DNA from: PHAA01 sp964494735
Lineage (GTDB): Bacteria > Bacillota > Syntrophomonadia > Syntrophomonadales > Syntrophomonadaceae
Length of the DNA: 64,000 bases
Reading direction: 5' to 3'
Assembly: GCA_964494735.1 (NCBI GenBank)
Contig: CAZBSD010000004.1
Span: 1 to 64,000 of the forward strand
Shown in pieces: positions 9,123-16,762 of the stretch. Both the position numbers and the translations under genes were made by a program. Below the pieces are notes generated by a model. The model had not been told where the DNA came from, did not search any database, and saw only the letters and a list, made by a program, of their open reading frames with translations. Each line of letters starts with the position of its first letter. Within the stretch, counting starts at the first letter, position 1.

Positions 9123-9969
9123 TACTATGATTTATCACTTCTTTCATATAGGCTAGCGGTGGTTCGGCACCAGTCAGGATCTTTAGCGTTAAAGCGCCTT
9201 GATGTACCAGCATCGATACCCCATTTATGGTCTTCAGAGTCATAGCCTTGGCCATAGATAAGAATCTGGTGGTAGGCGGATTGTATATCAGGTCATATAC
9301 AACTGCCTCAGGCTTCAGCATGTCCAAAGAGTTTACCGGGCTATCGGCAACGTCAGGAAACATCCCCACCGGACTGCAGTTGACTACCAGGTCGGCAGCG
9401 GGACTTAGTTCAGCCCAAACCGACTCGCCCATGATGTGACCGAAAGCCTGGGCTGATCCTGTCTGGTTGACAAATCGGGCCAGGGCTGCAGCCCTTTCCT
9501 GGAGCAGATCCAGAATATCTATCCGGGTTGAACCGGCTCGGGCCAGTTCGTATACCACCGATCGGGCGGCTCCCCCCGCGCCGATGATCAGGACTCTGGT
9601 GAGACGGGTGATCCCCTCTTCTGCCAGGCTGGCCATAAAACCCGGTCCATCGGTATTATGACCGATCAGGCGATCGTCTAGATTCTGTATGAGGTTTACT
9701 GCCTGACAGGCCTGGGCCTCTGGCGATAGTTCGTCCAGATATGGTATTACCGCCTGTTTGTAGGGGATGGTTACATTGACTCCGACGAAATTCAAAGCCC
9801 GCAGTCCCAATATTGCTTCCCCTAATCGGGCCGAGATCACTTCCATGGGCAGATAAATACCGTTATAGCCCATCCTTTTTAAGGCGCTGTTGTGCATCAG
9901 CGGCGACAAACTATGACCCAGAGGGTTGCCGATAAGTCCCATTTTATTGGTTAGGTTATCGATCCCCAT
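9109..9969 (-). CDS. aroE: Shikimate dehydrogenase (NADP+)
   Basis: About 286 residues. The N-terminal substrate domain has GNPLGHSLSPLMHNSAL, NVTIPYK (with the catalytic Lys) and GHNTDGPGF. The C-terminal Rossmann domain has IIGAGGAARSVVYEL. It reduces 3-dehydroshikimate to shikimate. I prefer the ATG at 9969, 11 bases after GGGGAG and one base past the yqeG stop; a GTG at 9981 sits too close to that ribosome binding site. It belongs to the same unit as aroC and aroK; no aroB, aroA, aroD or aroF is in view. Confidence 0.95.
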   Translation of the reverse strand: MGIDNLTNKMGLIGNPLGHSLSPLMHNSALKRMGYNGIYLPMEVISARLGEAILGLRALNFVGVNVTIPYKQAVIPYLDELSPEAQACQAVNLIQNLDDRLIGHNTDGPGFMASLAEEGITRLTRVLIIGAGGAARSVVYELARAGSTRIDILDLLQERAAALARFVNQTGSAQAFGHIMGESVWAELSPAADLVVNCSPVGMFPDVADSPVNSLDMLKPEAVVYDLIYNPPTTRFLSMAKAMTLKTINGVSMLVHQGALTLKILTGAEPPLAYMKEVINHSIAKE

Positions 9970-9970
9970 T

Positions 9971-10489
9971 TTATTCTTCACTCCCCTGACCGGGTACCTT
10001 TCTAAACAGCAGTCGCAAAACGAATAATTCCAGGGCGCGGTTGAATTTGGTACCGATAAACTCCCTCCTAGCCAAGGGCTTTACCAGGATGGTAAACAGA
10101 CCGGTACGGTTGCCGCCCAGAATGTCAGTAAAAATCTGGTCGCCCACCACCGCCGTCCTTTCAGGACCAACACCCAGTACTTCAACGGCGCGACGGAAAG
10201 ATCCACGCCGCGGTTTAGCCGCCCGGTGTATGAAAGGAATACCTAAGCGCTCCGCCACTATCCTGATCCGTTGCTCACCGTTGTTGGAAAGGATGCAGGC
10301 CTTGAAACCTTCGGTTTTGATGCGTCTGAACCATTCCTCCACCTCGGTGCGCAATTCGTTGCTGTTCCACTCAGTTATAGTATTGTCCAGATCCAGGATG
10401 AAAGCAGCAATATTCTGAGTTTTTAACTTATCCAACGGTATATCGAGTAACGAATCCACATAATAACGTGGATAAAACAATTTCAACAT
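9971..10489 (-). CDS. yqeG: YqeG family HAD-type phosphatase
   Basis: About 172 residues in the HAD superfamily, type IIIA. Motif I is FILDLDNTITEW, motif II is CILSNN, the conserved Lys lies in RAAKPRRGSF and motif III is VVGDQIFTDILGGNRTG. It begins MLKLFYPRYYVDSLLDIP, typical of Firmicute YqeG, with GAGGAG upstream of the ATG. In Bacillus and relatives yqeG sits next to aroE and ribosome-assembly genes, and the aroE neighbour is kept here. The substrate is uncertain; phosphatidylglycerophosphate has been shown for some relatives. Confidence 0.9.
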   Translation of the reverse strand: MLKLFYPRYYVDSLLDIPLDKLKTQNIAAFILDLDNTITEWNSNELRTEVEEWFRRIKTEGFKACILSNNGEQRIRIVAERLGIPFIHRAAKPRRGSFRRAVEVLGVGPERTAVVGDQIFTDILGGNRTGLFTILVKPLARREFIGTKFNRALELFVLRLLFRKVPGQGSEE

Positions 10490-10500
10490 GAGAGGCTCCT

Positions 10501-11508
10501 CTATATATAGTTCGGCAAATGCTGCCGGAATAGTCCAGCCGCCAGTTCTGGCGCTACAGGATTGGTGTAAATACCTGTGGCAATATCCAATCCGGTAGTT
10601 ACCAGCAAGCGCGGGGTAATCTCCAGGAACCAATGATAGCCTGGTTGGGGACCAGAATTGACCGGGGCAGTATTGACAACCAGGTTATAGGCAGGATCCT
10701 GCAGGGTGTCCATGATCATCCGTAAATAGGATATGCATATGTTGGCCAGATCATTGATCTCAACCTCACTGATGTCGGCAAATTGAGCACAATGCCGTTT
10801 GGGAATGAGCCAAGTCTCGTAAGAAAACCGGGATGCATAAGGACATACCAGTAGGAATCTATCACTTTCGAATATCACCCGAAGGCCGCTCTTCCTTTCT
10901 TCTTCCGTAATAGCGCACAGCAAACACTGCTGATTCCTTTGGTAAAAGCCGATTATCCCGGCGTTGCAGCGCGGCACGAAGGGCAAGCCCATCAACTGAC
11001 TGTGACTGTGTTCTTGGGAAGCCCCCGCAAAGATGCCTCGATTCTTATAGATCTGGACATATTTAATCCTCAGGTCGGAAGACAACTCAATGTAACGTCT
11101 CTTCCAAATCCTCAGTATCTGGGCTATCTTGACCACATCGAAATCATGCATATCGATGCCATGCCGGGGGTCTTCAATGACGACCTCCTGACTACCAACA
11201 CCACTAAGAGACTGGTAGATACCGGTGTGGTATTCTGCCAACTCACCCTCCAGCTTAAACACCGCAAACTTGTTGGGGACCACCCTTATCGACCATCCCG
11301 GCGTGTCAGGGGCCGAGCCTTCCTCACGCACGGCAAGTATCTCTGGAGGTGTGGCCCCCTCATGTCCGGCGCAGAACGGGCAGAAGACCTCGTTGCCGAT
11401 GGAGTCGATGCCTCTCCTCTTTATAGGAAAATCACGAGGTTTTAACGCTGATTCAGGGGCTATGGCCACCCAGTTGTTCTTTAGCAAGTCCCTTCTGATC
11501 TCCGCCAT
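10501..11508 (-). CDS. galT: Galactose-1-phosphate uridylyltransferase-like (HIT superfamily)
   Basis: A 335-residue GalT fold with zinc-site pairs CPFCAGHE near the N terminus and CLLC in the middle. The sequences QEHSHSQLMGLPF and GYHWFLEITPRL carry the histidine motifs of the nucleotidyl-transfer site. GalT moves UMP between UDP-glucose and galactose-1-phosphate through a uridylyl-histidine. The start is ATG at 11508 with GGGAGGTG before it. No galK or galE is nearby, so in this organism it may act on another sugar phosphate or nucleotide, as GalT-like enzymes can. It ends 12 bases before yqeG. Confidence 0.82.
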   Translation of the reverse strand: MAEIRRDLLKNNWVAIAPESALKPRDFPIKRRGIDSIGNEVFCPFCAGHEGATPPEILAVREEGSAPDTPGWSIRVVPNKFAVFKLEGELAEYHTGIYQSLSGVGSQEVVIEDPRHGIDMHDFDVVKIAQILRIWKRRYIELSSDLRIKYVQIYKNRGIFAGASQEHSHSQLMGLPFVPRCNAGIIGFYQRNQQCLLCAITEEERKSGLRVIFESDRFLLVCPYASRFSYETWLIPKRHCAQFADISEVEINDLANICISYLRMIMDTLQDPAYNLVVNTAPVNSGPQPGYHWFLEITPRLLVTTGLDIATGIYTNPVAPELAAGLFRQHLPNYI

Positions 11509-11587
11509 CTTTGCACCTCCCGGTGTTGCGGCCTGCAATTCTAATGATAACTCAAAACATCGGCTACCTCAAAATTACTATCTATTA

Positions 11588-11638
11588 ATTATATTCCTCA
11601 GCGGCGCAATCTTACCATGTATGTGATATAACATACAT
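11588..11638 (-). promoter_or_regulatory. Putative galT promoter with upstream palindrome
   Basis: On the minus strand, TATAAT (plus 11588-11593) stands about 80 bases before the galT start. No good -35 is present at 17 bases (GGTAAG). Immediately upstream is a perfect inverted repeat, ATGTATGT-GATATA-ACATACAT (11617-11638). Its centre lies about 45 bases from the expected transcription start, a typical activator position for a promoter with a poor -35. This is inference from spacing only. Confidence 0.45.
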
Positions 11639-11690
11639 ACCAAGTTTTTGCCGGAACGTGTTCACTTGGGAATACGGTATATTCACAGCA

Positions 11691-11722
11691 CAAAGATCCC
11701 CGTCAGCCAGATGCTAACGAGG
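11691..11722 (-). terminator. Hairpin downstream of sigK, probable terminator
   Basis: The minus-strand stem CCTCGTTAGC / GCTGACGGGG forms 10 pairs including two G-U pairs, with a 5-base loop, followed by ATCTTTG. On the plus strand the wobbles become C-A mismatches, so the structure is meant for the minus strand. It lies about 75 bases past the sigK stop. The GC-rich stretch between (about 11729-11790) may contain further structure, but I could not assign it to a known RNA. Confidence 0.5.
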
Positions 11723-11798
11723 TATTGGAGCCTTCGGATGTTCCGTTGGGAAGCTGCGTAAACCCCGGGGGGTTGTCATAAAATCGCCCAACTATTTA

Positions 11799-12506
11799 TT
11801 AAGCCTTGGTAGCCTGCAATCCTATCTCCCTGATCAGTTTGCTGACCGCCCTTTTCTCAATTCTGGATACATATGACCTGGATATGCCCAATTTGCGGGC
11901 AATGTCCCGTTGGGTCTCCTTTAAACCGTTACAGAGACCGTAACGCATTTCCACCACCTCGCGTTCGCGCAGCGACAGGGCGTCCATTTTATCCTTAATC
12001 TGTTCGCCTTGCATTCGGGTTTCGATGATCTCAAGGATCTCACTGTCCGACGTGAGTACATCCATCAGGGATATTTCGTTACCTTCCTTGTCAAAACCGA
12101 TGGGATCATAGATCGACATCTCCTGGCGTAGTTTCTTGATGTTACGCAGGTGCATAAGGACTTCATTTTCGATACAGCGAGCCGAGTAAGTCGCCAGCTT
12201 GACCCCCCGCTCATGGTTGAAAGTCTTGATCGCCTTTATCAAGCCAATGGTCCCGATCGAAATAAGGTCCTCCATATCTTCGCCGCTGCTCTCGTATTTC
12301 TTGACCACGTGAGCAACCAGCCGTAGATTATGCTCGATCAGTTTGTTGCGGGCGTCCATGCTCCCCTGCTGCAGTTGGTCCAGATAGGCCTTCTCCTCGT
12401 CGGCCTCCAACGGTTGGGGGAAAACCTGGTTGCTGAGATAACCGAACAACAACAGGGTACCATTGACAACAGCAGTCAATGCCAGTGCCCAACAAAGGAT
12501 GCTCAA
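11799..12506 (-). CDS. sigK: RNA polymerase sporulation sigma factor SigK (pro-form)
   Basis: A 235-residue sigma-70 family protein. An N-terminal hydrophobic pro-sequence of about 20 residues is followed by FPQPL. Region 2 (ARNKLIEHNLRLVAHVVKKY, then DLISIGTIGLIKA) and region 4 (LSLREREVVEMRYGL, then a helix-turn-helix at QRDIARKLGISRSYVSRIEKRA) follow. Pro-SigK is activated by cleavage of the membrane-associated leader in the mother cell late in sporulation. The gene is continuous, with no skin-type element interrupting it. It stands alone, transcribed from what looks like its own SigK-type promoter. Confidence 0.93.
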   Translation of the reverse strand: MSILCWALALTAVVNGTLLLFGYLSNQVFPQPLEADEEKAYLDQLQQGSMDARNKLIEHNLRLVAHVVKKYESSGEDMEDLISIGTIGLIKAIKTFNHERGVKLATYSARCIENEVLMHLRNIKKLRQEMSIYDPIGFDKEGNEISLMDVLTSDSEILEIIETRMQGEQIKDKMDALSLREREVVEMRYGLCNGLKETQRDIARKLGISRSYVSRIEKRAVSKLIREIGLQATKA

Positions 12507-12540
12507 GAAGTACCACCTCCACAGTTTTTAGCGCGCCCTA

Positions 12541-12568
12541 TACTATATGAAGGGGGAACACGAAAAGT
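12541..12568 (-). promoter_or_regulatory. Putative SigK-dependent promoter of sigK
   Basis: The minus strand has CATATAGTA (plus 12541-12549), fitting the SigK -10 CATAnnnTA. Upstream, across 17 bases, is the AC dinucleotide (12567-12568) typical of the minimal SigK -35. It lies about 35 bases before the sigK start codon and suggests autoregulation. In the rest of the 354-base gap up to 12860 I see only the GGGAGGG ribosome binding site of the plus-strand gene. Confidence 0.4.
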
Positions 12569-12860
12569 ACCTGTGTTGGGAAGGTATTTGGTGGATAGGT
12601 TTGCATTTAAATGGACTGGGAAGAATTAATGCCTTTTTTTGCTCCATTGGGCGCTGGCCGAAAATGCCTATATCGGTTAAAAAGCAGATTAAGGATTCGA
12701 TCAGTATTTAGTGATAAAATTAGAAAGTGACAACACTATAGAGATGGACAACCGCGACACGATCCGGTTCTGGTCGGATTGGAACAATCCGCCAGTTGGA
12801 TTCGGGACAGCAGGATATTGATCAACAGTGAAGAATGATGAACTAAAGGGAGGGATTTGA

Positions 12861-13271
12861 ATGGAGCACGAACCTTTTCCTATCTACATGCGGGATGTAG
12901 CTTACAGCGCCTATAGTGAAGCGGCGACTGGTGCCGGCCAGTTCCTGGGATGGTATCGCGAATATCGCCAACCAGCCGAAATTGAAAAAGGTTATAGTGA
13001 ATTGGACTGGGTCCTGACCGAGAAAGCACTTTTACGCATCCAGGTTTCTCCTTCCTCCATCGAGATCAGTACCTTCATACTGAGCAAATTGATCCGTGTG
13101 ACCCGTCACTATATAATCGTGCAAAAACAAGATCGTTATGAACATGTCCTCAACCGGGTGGTTGCCAAGTTCAACAACGGTGAAGCATGCGAGTTGATGA
13201 GACCCCTGGAAGATATTATCAACAAGGAACAAACCAGCGGCTTCAGTAATCTGGTCAAGCTGCTGGGATAA
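12861..13271 (+). CDS. Uncharacterised 136-residue protein
   Basis: I do not recognise this gene. The ATG follows GGGAGGGATTTGA, a good ribosome binding site. The product is soluble and acidic-neutral with no cysteines and no transmembrane segment. It has an aromatic N-terminal half (RDVAYSAYSEAATGAG, FLGWYREYRQPAEI) and an alternating hydrophobic stretch at IEISTFILSKLIRV and HYIIVQKQDRYEHV that predicts beta strands. It stands alone between the divergent sigK and a convergent oxidoreductase gene. It is followed by a terminator hairpin and the first copy of the dispersed repeat. Confidence 0.7.
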   Translation: MEHEPFPIYMRDVAYSAYSEAATGAGQFLGWYREYRQPAEIEKGYSELDWVLTEKALLRIQVSPSSIEISTFILSKLIRVTRHYIIVQKQDRYEHVLNRVVAKFNNGEACELMRPLEDIINKEQTSGFSNLVKLLG

Positions 13272-13330
13272 ATCCCCCCAGTCGCCATTTGGTTTTTGCT
13301 TGGAATTGGCACTTGCCACAAATGTCAAAG

Positions 13331-13362
13331 AAATCCGCCGGCAGCAAGTGCGGGCGGATTTT
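13331..13362 (+). terminator. Terminator hairpin left of repeat copy 1
   Basis: AATCCGCC and GGCGGATT form a stem of at least eight pairs around a 13-base loop, ending in TTTT on the plus strand. It serves the unknown gene ending at 13271. Its sequence is nearly duplicated at 13511-13541 on the other side of the repeat (26 of 32 positions identical). Confidence 0.7.
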
Positions 13363-13511
13363 GGGTGTCAAACAAGTTACATTCAGGCAGACTGAGCAAA
13401 AAAGGCTTAGAGCAAGGCATTCGGGAGCCCCGTGATTAAGGCGTACATGAGATACGTCGATTGAACGTGGATTCCGTATTAACGCAGCTATGGGCCTTTT
13501 TTGACGGTCTG
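13363..13511 (+). repeat. Dispersed ~140 bp repeat, copy 1
   Basis: This 149-base unit recurs at 37071-37207 and 49965-50109 in the same orientation. It has imperfect inverted ends: 19 bases at 13388-13406 (CAGACTGAGCAAAAAAGGC) match the reverse complement of 13494-13511 apart from a few positions. Internal hairpins CGGG-agc-CCCG and CGTAC/ATACG are kept in all copies. No transposase is inside. It resembles a MITE or a structured intergenic element. The AAAAAAGGC/GCCTTTTTT ends would also act as a terminator in both directions. Confidence 0.85.
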
Positions 13512-13541
13512 AATCCGCCCGCATTAAGTGTGGGCGGATTC
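13511..13541 (-). terminator. Terminator hairpin right of repeat copy 1
   Basis: GAATCCGCCC and GGGCGGATTC pair perfectly (10 bp). The hairpin lies 10 bases past the stop codon of the minus-strand oxidoreductase gene. There is no immediate T-tract on the minus strand, but the T-run at the repeat end follows within a few bases. It nearly duplicates the left hairpin. Confidence 0.6.
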
Positions 13542-13550
13542 TTGCCTCTA

Positions 13551-16500
13551 TCAGCTGGCATTGCGAAGATATTCAGCCATCTTGGGCATGAAATAGGGGA
13601 TGATCTCGGGCAACATCTTGGGCATCAAAACCGCCATAGTAGGTGGCATCAGATCAGGCATCTGTTCCTCCATATAGGGCGGCATAGGGATAGCCTGACC
13701 TACCTTCTCCAGCATCTTGGGCATCACCTTGGGCAAAATATCGGGCAGCAGCCGCGGAAACAAGGCCGGCATTACTCCGTTCATCATGGCTATCATCGGT
13801 TCTTTGAATACATCCGGGGCCTTGATGACAGTGGCCATCATGGTGCGATACATCTCCGGCATTGCTTGTATCATATCGGGAATCATCTCCGCCATCAGGT
13901 CGGCCATGCCCCATGGTGTCATCATGCGAATCATGGCTTCGAACACTGCCCATTTCTCGTCCATCACTGCATTGGAGGACGGCACTGTATGCCCCATGGC
14001 TTCAGCCGCCAAGGTGGCAAGATCCTTTATGTCGATCGGCAAGCCGCCTAAATCGCGGGAACGGGCTAACTGCACCCGGCAACAGGGGCAGGCGGTGAGC
14101 AGGGTGTCAGCGCCAGTATCGACTGCCTCCTGCACCCTCATGATACCGATCTTTTCAGCAACATCGGGGTCAGCCACCAGGCTCAGGACCGCCCCGCAGC
14201 AGTGGGCATCGTACTGGTTGAAACGCATCTCCCGGAAATTGGAGCCCGGAATAGCGTTGATCAAAGTGCGCGGACCCTCAAAACGGACACCGGCCCGACC
14301 CATATGGCAGGGGTCATGGTAGGTAACCCGGCGGGCAACGTCATTGGGGAGAGCAAACTCACCCGCCTTGATCTTTTCGGCCAGAACATCGGCATAATGC
14401 ATGGCGTGGAAAGGATAATCGATGCCCCTTTCCTCAGCCCAGTGCCGGTAGTATATCTCCCACACCAGCCAGCAGGCAGGACAGGTGGTCACTATCCTGG
14501 TGGCGCCGGTCTCCCTCATCAGCTCAATATTGTGGGCGGCGGTTTCATCGAAAACCTCCCAGCGCCCGGAAACCAGCATAGGAATACCACAGCAGTGTTC
14601 CCCTTTGCCCATGTAGGAGAATTCGATGCCGGCATCATTGAGCAAGAGTGCAGCCGACTGGGCTACGTCCTGTTCCACGTAACTGGATGTACAACCAGGG
14701 AAAAATGCGTATTCGGCACTCTCCTTGATCATGGGTCGAATCTCCTCAGTAATCCAACCGTCCCGGTTCTTGGCATATTCACCCCATATGTTGCCCTGTT
14801 GGCGCATGGTATTGGCCATGATCTCAAAAGGCGGGAAGGTGTGGTAACCGCGTCCGTCTATCAGGAGACCGCGCAGTTTCAGCCATGATGTCTCATTAGG
14901 CAAATCCAGCTGACAGGTTCGGTTGCACATCTCACAGGTCGTACACGCCATAAAGGTATTTACCGCCCGCTGGTCAAATTCTGCTTCACCCTCCATGACC
15001 ATCTTCAAGAAAGTCCATTTCCCCCGGGGTGATTGTGATTCCCATCCGCGCCCGTAATACTGGTCGCAATGGTCGATACAGTATCCGCACTGGGAGCACG
15101 CATAGGCATACCAGGCGATATCACCCGGTATCCCCTTTTTCTCCTCAAATACCTCCCCGCTTTCTTTGCCCTTGGCAAGGTTGCCGAAGACCCGGATAAG
15201 CGGTTCAATCGCGCTGGCCATCTTCAGTCCCCCGGCCACCAGAGTTCCATCCATTACCTTACCGGGATTCATCAGGCCCTCCGGGTCCAGGCTTCGTTTA
15301 TAATTTACCAGGGCATCGAGATGTTCCTGACCCAAGATCTCTTTGGCAAATCCGCTGAAATATAGGCCGGTGGCGTAGGGACGGCCTCCGTGTTTTTGAG
15401 CCATTTTCAAGGCGGTCAGGGATAGACCATAGGCAAGGTTGAATTTAAACTTGCGTTCATCATGGGGAATGAAACCCAGCAGCACTACCTCGCGCCGGTT
15501 GGTGGTAAATCCCTCAAGTATGAAGGGATGTGCGATCTCCTGGCTGGTATCGTTTATTACCTGGGCTAGCTTTTCAACCGGCACCACCACTTCACTGGGT
15601 ATAAGTGAGGGAGCGATGCGCTTGGCCCTCATGGGCTCGAAACGTGCCGCCCATTCATGTTCGGCTATCTCCGGATTCAGTATCTCGCCTTGATCCTTCA
15701 CCGCCAAGGCCATTACGTCATCGCTGACCAAGTCACAACGGTCGGATGTACAGGCTAATAGAACTATGAATTTCTCCGGCAAGACCACCTTATGGCTTTC
15801 TGCCACCGGATGACCGTGATGGAGATGAGGCGGAAAGCTGTTCCTCATTTTGGCAGCTTCAGGGTTGATAAAAGTCACCGACCAAATCGGAACTTTGCGA
15901 TTATAGATACCGGTTATGAAAGATGTCATCTGCTCAGCTGTACTGAAGGCAATCGCGTTGACATGCATTGGCTTCAATGGTTTGACCCGCAGTTTGATCT
16001 GACTGATGAAACCGGTGGTGCCGTTGGCTTCACTGACCAGATTGAGGTCCTTGCCCTGCAGGTTTACTATACTGCCATCTATCTGCACTAATCGGGCCGA
16101 AAAAACATTATCTTTGAAATAACCGTACTCATAGCTGCCAATGCCAGCCCCACCCTGGGCCAGCCATCCCCCTACTGTAGATGATGGGGCACTGGTAGGA
16201 TAGAGAGCCAGGGTCAGTCCCTTCTGATTGAGGTGATATTCCAGTTCATTCCAGACTACCGCAGGCTCCACAGTGGCACTGCGTTCCTCTTCGTTTATGG
16301 CGATTATCTTTTTCATGCGGTTAAATTCGACTACCAACCCGCCTTCGACCGGCAAAACACCCCCATACCCGGAGGTAGCCTTTCCTCTCGGGGTCAATCT
16401 GATTCTCTCCTGCCGTGCCATATTCATCAGATCGGTCAGTTCCTGCTCCGTCTCTGGCTGCACGATTCCATCGGGTACCGGATTACCGACCAGAGGTTGA

Positions 16501-16622
16501 ACCAAGGATGGCATTACTCCCATGTCGCGAGCATATATCTTGCGTTCCAGTACATCAAAGCTTATTCTCGAGCCATAACTTTCTATCAACCTCTTCTTTA
16601 AATCTTCCCTGATCTTTGGCAT
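13551..16622 (-). CDS. FAD-binding oxidase / Fe-S oxidoreductase fusion (GlcD-GlpC type) with Met/Pro-rich tail
   Basis: About 1023 residues. A PCMH-type FAD domain (TPRGKATSGYGGVLP, then STVGGWLAQGGAGIGSYEYG) and an FAD-oxidase C-terminal domain are followed by a two-cluster ferredoxin segment (CSQCGYCIDHC, CTTCEMCNRTC). Two CCG cysteine-rich domains come next (GEHCCGIPM with TTCPAC, then DAHCCGAVL with TACPCC). This is the glycolate/lactate dehydrogenase-heterodisulfide-reductase-like layout. The last ~110 residues are an unusual run of Met-Pro repeats (PKVMPKML, PEIIPYFMPKM). The ATG at 16622 has AGGGGG upstream. The electron donor is probably a hydroxy acid or acyl derivative, which is inference. 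Confidence 0.85.
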   Translation of the reverse strand: MPKIREDLKKRLIESYGSRISFDVLERKIYARDMGVMPSLVQPLVGNPVPDGIVQPETEQELTDLMNMARQERIRLTPRGKATSGYGGVLPVEGGLVVEFNRMKKIIAINEEERSATVEPAVVWNELEYHLNQKGLTLALYPTSAPSSTVGGWLAQGGAGIGSYEYGYFKDNVFSARLVQIDGSIVNLQGKDLNLVSEANGTTGFISQIKLRVKPLKPMHVNAIAFSTAEQMTSFITGIYNRKVPIWSVTFINPEAAKMRNSFPPHLHHGHPVAESHKVVLPEKFIVLLACTSDRCDLVSDDVMALAVKDQGEILNPEIAEHEWAARFEPMRAKRIAPSLIPSEVVVPVEKLAQVINDTSQEIAHPFILEGFTTNRREVVLLGFIPHDERKFKFNLAYGLSLTALKMAQKHGGRPYATGLYFSGFAKEILGQEHLDALVNYKRSLDPEGLMNPGKVMDGTLVAGGLKMASAIEPLIRVFGNLAKGKESGEVFEEKKGIPGDIAWYAYACSQCGYCIDHCDQYYGRGWESQSPRGKWTFLKMVMEGEAEFDQRAVNTFMACTTCEMCNRTCQLDLPNETSWLKLRGLLIDGRGYHTFPPFEIMANTMRQQGNIWGEYAKNRDGWITEEIRPMIKESAEYAFFPGCTSSYVEQDVAQSAALLLNDAGIEFSYMGKGEHCCGIPMLVSGRWEVFDETAAHNIELMRETGATRIVTTCPACWLVWEIYYRHWAEERGIDYPFHAMHYADVLAEKIKAGEFALPNDVARRVTYHDPCHMGRAGVRFEGPRTLINAIPGSNFREMRFNQYDAHCCGAVLSLVADPDVAEKIGIMRVQEAVDTGADTLLTACPCCRVQLARSRDLGGLPIDIKDLATLAAEAMGHTVPSSNAVMDEKWAVFEAMIRMMTPWGMADLMAEMIPDMIQAMPEMYRTMMATVIKAPDVFKEPMIAMMNGVMPALFPRLLPDILPKVMPKMLEKVGQAIPMPPYMEEQMPDLMPPTMAVLMPKMLPEIIPYFMPKMAEYLRNAS

Positions 16623-16652
16623 GGCTGTATACCCCCTAATGGTATTTTCTAC

Positions 16653-16709
16653 ATTATAGCACAACCATTCTGGAGGGGAACGGAATATTTTTGTATAAAT
16701 AGTTTATAC
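16653..16709 (-). promoter_or_regulatory. Extended -10 promoter and palindrome upstream of the FAD/Fe-S oxidoreductase
   Basis: On the minus strand TGCTATAAT is an extended -10 (TATAAT at plus 16653-16658), 30 bases before the start codon. No clear -35 is present. Further upstream is a perfect inverted repeat, GTATAAA-TAG-TTTATAC (16693-16709), centred about 55 bases before the expected start of transcription, a plausible regulator site. Confidence 0.5.
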
Positions 16710-16762
16710 TGCCCATTATCATTGGGGCCAGTAGTTACGGTGTCAAATTGATGGATCCTGGA

